DNA of 38,453 nucleotides, from assembly GCA_015680685.1 (NCBI GenBank), contig MNCI01034979.1:2351-40803 (forward strand). Direction: 5' to 3'. Source of the DNA: Gnetum montanum (lineage: Eukaryota > Streptophyta > Gnetopsida > Gnetales > Gnetaceae). This document shows, in pieces, positions 30,576 through 38,453 of the stretch (positions are counted from its first letter, which is position 1; every line of letters starts with the position of its first letter). Both the position numbers and the translations under genes were made by a program. Under the pieces are notes generated by a model. It saw nothing but the letters and a program-made list of their open reading frames with translations. It had not been told where the DNA came from and did no database searches.

Positions 30576-32646
30576 TTGACATCATTATGAGTGATTTGTG
30601 CATTCTTGTCATTTTGTGTAACATTTACTAAAATCTATCTTGTAACATGATCTTATGAGACTTACGGTTGATCTTGTCTAACTTTGAATATTATAGCCAC
30701 TTCTCTTGTTCTCTACTAAATATTTCTACCAATTCCTACAATTAACATATGGTAGGTTTATAATCTATTAGTTTTGTAGTGGAAATAACATTTCTTGACA
30801 CTACTTAACTAGTCCCTATTTATGGAAGATTTGTTGCTAGAGTGGATACAATTATCACTTTTATAGTATGTGTTGCTTCAACTTGTTCTTTCTTTATTGG
30901 CACAGGCTTAGTCATTTCTTCATACGATTTGTTTTAAACTCTACTAATAACATCATTAATATACTTTATAATTTTGGCTTATTTTCATAATTTTCTAACC
31001 AAGTAGAGAAATGGTAGTATTAATTTTCTTTATTATCTTTCTTTAAATCTACATTTCATGTTAAGAAAAATAAGATGTGTCAACTTGGTAGGATATTATC
31101 CATTGATGATTGTACTTCATCTAGTAACATATATGGAAACCCTATCCAAGAATATTTTAGGATACATGTGATAGGTTCCTATTTTAAAATAAACTTTCCC
31201 TATTATAGATGATGAACTATACTTCTTTCTATCATTACAATATGCTTGTTCTAATCATAACTTATGGGGCTCAAGATTTAAGTGAGTAGAGATTAGAGTG
31301 GTTGGTGTACCAATATTAGATAATTTTAATGCCTTGGCAATTACACTAATCTTATATCATACTATAAGATCTTCAATTTTTATAGTAGCATCCTCCTATT
31401 TGTTACACTAGAATTAGGATGTTTCTCCTAGTCATTCACTATTGGTGAAAATTGTGATGTAGAATGGTAAAGCTAGGAGTTGATCTCACACTTTCTATAG
31501 TGAAAATTCTAGAAATGGAGTAAAATTGAACTCTGTAATATCTTTTTACATAACAAATTTTACATATATTTTATNTGTAATATCTTTTTACATAACAAAT
31601 TTTACATATATTTTATTCTTGCAGTCATCTAAATGTGTCAATTGTCTACCTATTCCAAGAGCTAGTGGCCCAAACGCTTGAGCCTACACTAATTGCTATG
31701 TCTACTATTTTGGCTTATGAATGGAACGTAGTTATGTCTCTTGCTCTTTTACTTGTGGTTCTTGTGATTGATTTCTTCCTCATCCTTTATCATGTTCTTA
31801 CATTCTTGTTTTCTTGCAAGGATGTGATGATCTTGTAGCTACATGGTTTTTCTTCCAAGCCATCTACAATCACTAAGGATTATTTTTTTCCTAAAATCCA
31901 TAGAAAATTCAATTTTGATTTTTAAAGATTCTATAATCTCTTAATTTATATAAAAAATTACAAGAAAAATATCATTATGTTCAAAAGTAATTGTGTAATT
32001 AGAAGTTTCATTATTTTGGCCAAAAGTGCTAGATTGCACTTAATCAAAAATTCCTTACAAAGTTTTCAAAATTACATAGTATAATAATGAAATTAGAGGA
32101 AGATTTTCTTAAATTGTTAGTTTGATTACAAGCATAGTAACTTTGCATCATACTTTTGCAATTTTGTCCATATACTTATAATGCTCAAATTAGTAAAATT
32201 AATCCTTAATAAATTGAAAAAAAATTAAGATTCTCTAATCAAAACATTCTTAGATTACACATAATCAAAAAGAATTCCTAAAATTTTTAAAATTTTCCCA
32301 AAATTAATGAAATTATTACTCTAGAAATTAATATTACATTTTTCACAAATGTTGAATAGCATACAACATTTTCCCCATGATTAAGAGCTCAGCTCTGAGA
32401 TCTTAAAGATTAAAAAAGGATGTGAATTAGCTAGGTGATTAGAAACTTAGAACATCTAGAAAATTTTAGACTAAGAAAATGATATAAAATCCTTACATGA
32501 TTTGAAGAAAATGTGAAAAAGAATGAAGGATGTACAAGTATATATAGATTTTTTATTAATGACATCGTAGATTGCACAAAATATTTATTGGAGTGGAATA
32601 TACTTGAAAATATTCCATGAATGACATGATTCAGATAATTTAGAAT
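30576..32646. mobile_element. AT-rich interior between LTR 4 and LTR 5
   Basis: No reliable coding domain is seen on either strand. Minus-strand reading of 30700-31400 gives short charged stretches that could be decayed gag, but nothing recognisable. At 31534-31616 an exact 41-base duplication flanks a single N. A diverged internal duplication of about 75 bases lies at 32019 and 32241 (GATTGCACTTAATCAAAAA versus GATTACACATAATCAAAAA). The 67-codon frame at 31635-31838 is hydrophobic and probably chance. Confidence 0.4.
31534..31616. repeat. Exact 41-base duplication around an N
   Basis: Bases 31534-31574 and 31576-31616 are identical, both TGTAATATCTTTTTACATAA onward, with the single N at 31575 between them. 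In DNA where all other repeats are 10-20 percent diverged, an exact copy on both sides of an N points to contig ends joined without merging their overlap. Confidence 0.85.
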
Positions 32647-33193
32647 CATTACATCATATCACTTAAAATAGTTTTACTTTAAATTAGCATTTACTTCTCC
32701 TATGAAATTTACATTTTTATTGTATGTTAGTATTTTGGTGAGATAGCTACAATTGGTTTCAAGTATAACATATAATCGTTTAGTAATCAAGTAGTAACTT
32801 TGTTTGGTTTCCCTAGTTATGAGTTACTTGGTAATTACAATGGTGGTTATATTAGCTTAAGGCATATATGGTCTGCTAGGCTTGAATGATTATCACTAAT
32901 GGATTAGTTTAGCATTGATCTCATTATTTCTTAGATACTAGATTTAACATTCAATTTACTATGTTCTACTTTTGTACTATGACTATAAAACAATATCATT
33001 ACATCATATACCATACTATGAGTTGGACCATAGGCTTTAACCATTACTAACTTTAGTGAGAAGACAATAATAATTGACCTTAACATTAACTAGCTAGAGC
33101 ACATATTGTCTTATCCATAGATTATGATCTAGTCATGTGTGTTTGCTTATGTGAATTGCATTGTTGGATGTTGGGTTTACTCATCACTCATCA
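32647..33193 (+). repeat. LTR 5: 5'-truncated A/B-family LTR
   Basis: It aligns with the distal part of LTR 4 from about 29875. Anchors are TATCACTTAAAATA at 32660, TTACTTGGTAATTACAATGG near 32822 and the ending CTCATCACTCATCA at 33193. The first ~280 bases (U3 and TATA) are missing. No primer site follows, and the flank is AGAAGCAATAG. Confidence 0.7.
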
Positions 33194-33769
33194 AGAAGCA
33201 ATAGCTTTGTTATATGATTATGATGTAAGAATACAAGTACATAATTGTTGAGAAGTATGCAGGACCTTATCTTAAAGACTTACATTACTACAACACCAAT
33301 GATTCTAAATGAAGAAGATTCATGTATTTTTGTTCATGGGGCTTGAGCGACACTTATAGCAACTTGAAGTAGCTCATCATCCCACATTTGTCTTATAACT
33401 TCCTATGAGTTTTAGATGAAGAGAAGAATCTTCAAAGAGACCATGAAGATGCATCCAAGTGATGCCATATTTATTCTTTATGTTTATTATTTATGCATAT
33501 GTTTATTGTTGAAGCTTTATTATGATTGCTATGGTTTCAAATGTTTTTTGAAATGGGTAGCTATGTTACATGGTATAAAGACTACTTTATTTGAAGCATG
33601 AATGTAATGTTTTCTCTAATGTTAGCTGAATATGTATGTTTGTTTTTATGAATACAATGATTAGAGATTGGAATTTTTTCCACATAGTTATAGGATTGTG
33701 TTTATTATAAAAAAGTGGTAGCTAGGAATGACTAAGTTTTCCTCTAATTTTCTTATGTTTATTATGAAT
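33194..33769. other. Gene-free stretch
   Basis: This is AT-rich DNA with one open frame (33416-33601, 61 codons) of hydrophobic, Leu/Tyr/Cys-rich composition that matches nothing known to me. There is no promoter or repeat evidence. Confidence 0.4.
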
Positions 33770-33840
33770 TGTTAGCTTAGTGGTAAGGATCATAGCTTGG
33801 TAATCCTTAGGTCACAAGTTCAATTCCACTAAGTAGCATT
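33770..33840 (+). repeat. tRNA-like sequence, possible SINE head
   Basis: TTAGCTTAGTGGTAAGG (33772-33787) fits the RNA polymerase III A box. AGTTCAATTCC (33817-33827) fits the B box 45 bases on. AGGAT (33785) and ATCCT (33803) could pair as an anticodon stem. The acceptor ends do not pair well, so it is not a working tRNA gene. A second B-box-like sequence in the opposite sense (minus-strand GGAGTTCAAATTTC, near 33940-33955) lies about 120 bases downstream. Confidence 0.4.
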
Positions 33841-34440
33841 GAGTTATAAATTAAAATAAATTCCATCAAAGAAATTTTAAAATTGGTTTAATAGATCTAG
33901 GGGGCCTTATTAGGCATAAGTAAACTTTTAGTTTTAGCGAAATTTGAACTCCAACCCTTATTCATGCTTGAGGTTATGTAGCCTTATAATTCTAAGAACG
34001 TTTCATGTAATTCCAACCCTAGTTATATCATAGAGTCAAGTCTAAGAATGGACATCTTATGTATGTTAAAGTTCTCATTTTTATGTGTCAAAGGGCAAGT
34101 TATTTTGATGATAAATCTGATGAAAATGATCTTCAAATGAGTTTGATAAAAGCCTCTTAATTTGCAATAGGTTTTCTAGCACTTTATGTGCATTTGTATG
34201 CCTAAACTGATACACAAATTTCAACCTAAGCTACCTATTCATATTGAAATCAAAATACCTCTCTGAATCCATAATTATAATCCAATTCATCATGTTTTAA
34301 ATTATAATTAACTCATATATCTATACATCTACAACTCGAACATCATTATCATTTATGCCTTACTCAAAATTGTGCTATAAGTATTTCAAATTTCATGTTT
34401 TTGATACTTAGGAAATTTTCTAGCAAAACCTCAATTAGAC
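33841..34440. other. Gene-free stretch
   Basis: AT-rich DNA. Apart from the opposite-sense B-box-like sequence near 33945 nothing is recognised. Confidence 0.4.
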
Positions 34441-35215
34441 TAGGACTCATGGCAAGTCTAGAGGCTAGACCATGTCTTATGATTCACATATGAAAAGCAC
34501 ATCTATTAATGGTTTCTATTTGAAAGAATTTTAAACCACCACAACTTTACTAGTAATTGTGGTATTATAGACCATGCCCTTTCCATCACTCTTGCTGAAT
34601 CCAAAATTAATATAGAGGTAGAGGACAATATATTAGTAGCTTAAGAGGCCACCATGTCTTGACCAAGATCCATGACTAGGCACCATAATCTCATCACTAT
34701 TGGAGATTTATATAGCAGAATAACATCCCCAAGATGTATTAATGGTAGAAATTTTGATTCCAAGCTCCACTGGAAAGTCATCATGAGCTAGACCATGAGT
34801 TAGGAAAAGGTTTTGGTAGTACAAAAAAAGTCCTAGTATTTAATTGGAAATCTTGGTAAGCTTGAAATAGAGAAAAATTTGAAAAATGAGAATATGATAA
34901 TTTATGGTATTACAACATGAGTCATGGTTAGAGACCATGAGTCATGGTCATAATAAAAAAATGTTGATGATAGAGACAAGGTTATGGCTACAAAAGAGGA
35001 ATCATGAGCTAATCATGAGTCATGGTCCATTAAATAAAATAGATCATGAGTTGACCATGGGTCATGATCTTTGTGTAGTTCAATCATGAGTACAACACAA
35101 GTGATTTTGGTGAATCTTGATTTGATCATGAGCCATGGTCTTATAAGAATTTATTCCTGAGGTGACCATAACTTATGGTCTTATAATAATTAAATCATGA
35201 GTTACTCATGAATCA
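34440..35215. repeat. Array of near-palindromic CATGAGTCATGGTC motifs
   Basis: ATCATGAG and CATGGTC words recur in many combinations. Examples are GACCATGAGTCATGGTC at 34933, ATCATGAGTCATGGTC near 35012, GACCATGGGTCATGATC near 35053, ATCATGAGCCATGGTC at 35125 and TGACCATAACTTATGGTC near 35163. CATGGTC-type ends lie at 34943, 35021, 35063, 35134 and 35174, and weaker copies reach back to about 34444. GACCATGAGTCATGGTC is its own reverse complement except for the central base. Some units share a TTATAATAATTAA tail, which suggests decayed tandem repeats. Confidence 0.6.
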
Positions 35216-35259
35216 AGGTAAGATTAGGATAATGTAGGTAATAGATAAATGATGAAATT

Positions 35260-36120
35260 TAGTTGAAATTTTTGCCATGATTTAAAATAAAGTACCTCCA
35301 AACATTATACTAATGACACTTAAGCCTTTAGATGAATAAGCTGCATGTCTTAAACTAGTTAAAATACTTTTTAAAACTCTTTAAAATAGTATATTTAAAT
35401 AAACTCTAGAAAACCCTTGAAATAAGGGAAACTCATGAGCTTGAAAAAATTTCACAATTGAGAATTAAGAGAATGCATTAAGAGGATGCAAAAAATTGGA
35501 AACTTGAGAGCTTAATTGAAAAATGAGAAAAAGGATGAGAAATGATATTGATTTGTAAAAATGTGAGTAATTGTGAATATGAGAGTAAATTAAGATAAAA
35601 TGAAAGTACATTATGATTAAAAAATTAAGAGCATGCAAACAAGAAAATCCAAAATGCTTTTGAGAGACTTTAGTAGAGCAAAAATGAGAATGCATATACA
35701 AAATTGTAGAAAATAGTTGCCTCTCTCTTGAGATTTCCAATAACAAGTGGAGCATTATTTATAAAAGTATGATGTTACCATGGATGAACACTATCTCTCT
35801 CATCATCACTCCACTCCTCAAGAATCTCTCTATATGTTTAACACATCATATGCAAGTAATAGCTCTAGTAACCAACTTTGTGCATGTGTAGCATCTCTAA
35901 ATCAAGTAATGGCTACAATTATGATACCTCACAAGCTAGTAATAAATCCACTAATTTGTGCACATGCACATGATTGTGCATATTATTTTACAAAGTTCAT
36001 TTTAAAAAATAAAATATAAATCATATAGACCTCATAGATCTATAAGGTATATGACCTATAAACTTTAACATATAAGAAAAAAAAACATTAAACACATAAT
36101 CATCCTAAATAATGTTAAAT
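35260..36120 (-). repeat. Probable 3' LTR of a minus-strand copia element (F)
   Basis: This AT-rich stretch follows the purine tract of element F on the minus strand. It contains TATAAATA (minus strand, 35763-35756) as a promoter candidate about 360 bases inside. Neither end can be fixed: the expected TG start is decayed at about 36120 and the far end near 35260 is a guess. The open frames at 35755-35465 (minus) and 35780-36019 (plus) are probably chance. Confidence 0.4.
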
Positions 36121-36134
36121 AATTCCTCCCTTAG
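36121..36134 (-). other. Polypurine tract of copia element F
   Basis: Minus-strand CTAAGGGAGGAATT follows the end of pol and precedes the LTR, as in plant copia elements. Confidence 0.55.
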
Positions 36135-36770
36135 GATGCAATATGTGGAGCAATATTCATATTTAATCATGCCAATGATCTTTAGCAAGTAGCCAATTCT
36201 AAATTCTTGAAGTGACTTGGTAAATAAATTAGTAATTTAGTCTATGAAGAAGACATGCTTGGGCAAGATGTTACCCTATTCTACTTTAGCCTTAATGAAA
36301 TAGGATTTGATATATATATGCTTGAATCTTTCATGCATAACATGATCCTTGAAAACTTGAATTATTATTATTATTTCAATGTATATCTTAATGGGTAATG
36401 TGATATAAAAGCCCAATTGAGTCATGAGCTACTTCAACCAAAGAATGTGCTAAACATAATCAACCATAGCCCTGTATGCTACTTCATATGATGAGAGTGC
36501 AAATAAATTTCGTTTTTAGTTTTTATAATAAATGGGATTGGTCCCTTGGAAGATTATGTTATCACTCATAGAGTTTCTTCCTTCTTCATCTCCTCCGTAA
36601 TCAACATCATGATAAGCATGGAAGTTACCATCATCTTTCATAAATTTTATGTAGCAGTCAAGGATGATCTTGACATACCTCAATACATGCTTCACGATAT
36701 TCATGTATACTTGACTTGGCTCTAAGTGAAGTCATTATGCATGGTATTTAAACTATTGAAAATTTTTTAG
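36135..36770 (-). pseudogene. Copia element F: RNase H and end of pol
   Basis: The 62-codon minus frame at 36704-36516 reads HVLRYVKIILDCYIKF, then DVDYGGDEEGRNSMSDN, matching the copia landmarks R-Y-x-K-G-T-L-D, D-x-D-x-A-G and R-x-S-x-S/D. Further on, in shifted frames, a KHIYIKSYFIKAKVE segment (near 36310-36270) and a TNLFTKSLQ segment (near 36230-36200) match K-H-I-x-I-x-x-H-F-I/V-R-x-x-V and I/T-x-x-F-T-K-P/S-L, the end of pol. RT upstream of about 36770 is missing. It is inactive, with many stops. Confidence 0.75.
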
Positions 36771-36779
36771 TGCCTTATG

Positions 36780-37085
36780 AAACTTGAATTTGGATGCTTA
36801 TGGATCAATTTATTTTTATTATTATTTAATTTAATTTTAATTTTTTTATTAATTTATTTTTATTTTAAGTTATTTTAGTTGAGTTTTATATTTATTTTGT
36901 AATGTATTTATTTATTTTAATTTGTTTATTTTTAATTATTAAAAAATAAATTATGCATGTGATGCACTTTGCAAATAATATATATGTTGGTTTTTATATA
37001 TTATACATTATATTTATTATATAATATATTATATAGCATTTATAAATAATATATATAATAATTAAGTTATATATATTATAATGTG
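36780..37085. repeat. TA-rich low-complexity tract
   Basis: About 300 bases consist almost only of A and T, with TTTATTTTTATTATTATTT runs and then TATATTATA palindromes (about 36980-37080). No gene. It truncates element F and may be a microsatellite-like expansion. Confidence 0.7.
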
Positions 37086-37340
37086 TACCATCATAATAAT
37101 AATGGATCACCTAAAATAAGTGTGTACTGTGACACAGTGCATTGTATATGAACCTTGATAACTTTATTGATGAACTGTTTACTATTCATACTATGGGGGC
37201 TCTTAGGTCCTAAACAAAGGTTTTATTAAATAAAATAAAGCATCAACTACATATGTAGCATTTGGAAAACCAAATAAAAAGGGTAAAAAAGATACAAGAA
37301 ACATCTGATAGAATAAATAGAAATAACACAAAAGGAATAA
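37086..37340. other. Short gene-free stretch
   Basis: No recognisable feature apart from an ACTATGGGGGCTC purine run near 37190, which alone does not support an element. Confidence 0.35.
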
Positions 37341-37842
37341 TATCCCATCCCTTGTGTAGGATGGAGACAATTGTAAGCAATGTAATTAACCTTCTAATGA
37401 AGGAGCACCTTGTTATAAGAAGCTACGATTATTCATGTATCCCTTGGGAAAGGGTTTGACCTATTCCATTTAAGGTCAGTGTTAGAGGTCATGTCGGGCA
37501 TGGAGTTGCAGTGTCGGGAAAGGCAAGTAGTGAAAGCTAGGTGAAGAAGGACAAAAAGGGATTGATCACCTCTTTGGTAGGATAACCTAACCATGGTGGT
37601 AGTGCGAAATTTCCTCTAAGGCTTAAGTGGCATAGGAAGACAAACCAAAGGGCATTACAATACTCTATTCTATTAATAAAACATTCTTTTCTTTTTTCTT
37701 TTGCATTTTTCCTATTATTTCCTTTATACATAATGTCAAATATCACTTATATTTCACATTTGGTATATTTTCTTTGTATGCATAATGTCTAATATATTAT
37801 ATATTTGACATTTTCCATGACATTTGGGGATGGGATGTCACA
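37341..37842 (+). repeat. Probable solo LTR of the D family
   Basis: In the plus sense it aligns with the D LTRs read on the minus strand. It has the GTTAGAGGTCATGTCGGGCA block near 37481, TGGTGGTAGTGCG near 37595, ATTAATAAAACATTCTTTTC near 37672, and the end GGGATGGGATGTCACA at 37842. It starts TATCCCATCCC, a decayed TGTCGCCATTCC. No primer site follows and no purine tract precedes. AATAA (37336-37340) and AATAC (37843-37847) could be a decayed 5-base target duplication, as a solo LTR would have. Confidence 0.65.
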
Positions 37843-38453
37843 AATACTCTTACTATGTATATTTTTTTTGTCTAATAGATCTTGAGGATCTACAAATGTA
37901 ATAAAAAGTATTTTAGACTCAATTTTCACATTCGCACACACATTTGGAAATTCTATAGTTTATAATTACAATCATCAATGTAATCTCTATAATAATTTTT
38001 CAATTTTATCATCAATTTACCAATCTTTCATAAATTCATCAACATCATTCATCATTCAATCTTCAAAGTTGAAAACTTAGAATTGGGTATAATTTACTAT
38101 TTTGATCATATCTCAATCATTTTGCAATATTTTTTAATGATTGTAGATTTATTTGAAAGCTATAATAGGTGGCTACATTTCATCTTAATATATATTGTGG
38201 TTTGGAAGATATTTACTATGAGATTTGGTATATCTTCTAAGTCTTCAAATTTTACTAAATTGAATAACAAGTAATGGTTAGGCTATTTCTCCCTCATCTC
38301 ACCACAATTTGATGCAATTCTAAATTTAATTGAAAGCTGATATCTATGGGCACGTTTAATCAAACTTTAAGCATTAGAAACATAACAATGTTTGAGTTAT
38401 TATCTCTCAAATTTGTACTTCCAAAATTACCATGACTTTTGATAGGTTGGAAA
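37843..38453. other. Gene-free window end
   Basis: AT-rich DNA. A weak internal similarity exists between 38130-38170 and 38310-38350 (TTTATTTGAAAGCTATA versus TTTAATTGAAAGCTGATA). The 63-codon frame at 38083-38274 is probably chance. Confidence 0.4.

Noticed and set aside
31635-31838. Hydrophobic 67-codon frame that could be a membrane peptide
   Set aside because: Leu/Val/Ile/Phe-rich frames arise easily in T-rich DNA. There is no start context, homologue or partner.
33770-33840. A functional tRNA gene
   Set aside because: A and B boxes and one stem can be seen, but the acceptor ends do not pair and the T arm is poor.
34440-35215. CRISPR-like spaced repeats
   Set aside because: The motif copies are degenerate, spacing is irregular (40-78 bases), the host is a plant and no cas genes are near.
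37186-37200. Purine run ACTATGGGGGCTC as a polypurine tract of another gypsy LTR
   Set aside because: No TGATGAG-like start or aligned LTR blocks follow it.

Overview
The window looks like repeat-rich nuclear DNA from a land plant with a large genome. It is AT-rich, strongly CpG-poor outside the first ~245 bases, and made almost entirely of old, broken LTR retrotransposons with no convincing intact host gene. The density and decay of the elements would suit a gymnosperm or another giant-genome plant, but nothing fixes the taxon. No new functional system is visible; the interest lies in how elements are nested and joined, and in a few unexplained islands.

Layout. 1-245 is a CpG-rich, foreign-looking head. 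246-12487 holds two related plus-strand Ty3/gypsy bodies: A (gag tail, protease, 3' noncoding) and B (protease tail, RT, RNase H, integrase, then a long extra decayed ORF). They share one LTR at 3672-4469, and B ends with its own LTR at 11568-12487. That LTR abuts a truncated minus-strand LTR (12488-12997) of element D. D runs minus, with its 5' LTR at 17816-18361 and an initiator-Met primer site beside it. Its interior encodes nothing recognisable but carries a GC-richer island with a minisatellite. D's 5' LTR sits in a minus-strand gypsy fragment C (18362-18968).

18969-24752 is a near-complete, dead plus-strand Ty1/copia element with gag, protease, integrase, RT, RNase H and both LTRs, the 5' LTR truncated. 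25651-29266 holds a minus-strand LTR fragment of the A/B family fused to minus-strand gypsy element E (RT start, protease, gag, primer site, probable 5' LTR). 29595-33193 holds two more diverged A/B-family LTRs around 2 kb of AT-rich interior that includes an assembly N flanked by an exact 41-base duplication. The last part has a tRNA-like SINE candidate (33770), an array of near-palindromic CATGAGTCATGGTC motifs (34440-35215), the 3' end of a minus-strand copia element (about 35260-36770), a TA-rich tract, and a probable solo LTR of the D family (37341-37842).

The apparent order of events is C, then D inside C, then a gypsy element inside D's 3' LTR. Each coding remnant has several stops, frameshifts or lost catalytic residues, so the window is read as a fossil layer rather than a set of working genes. 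Coordinates of decayed features are by-eye estimates unless a terminal motif is quoted.
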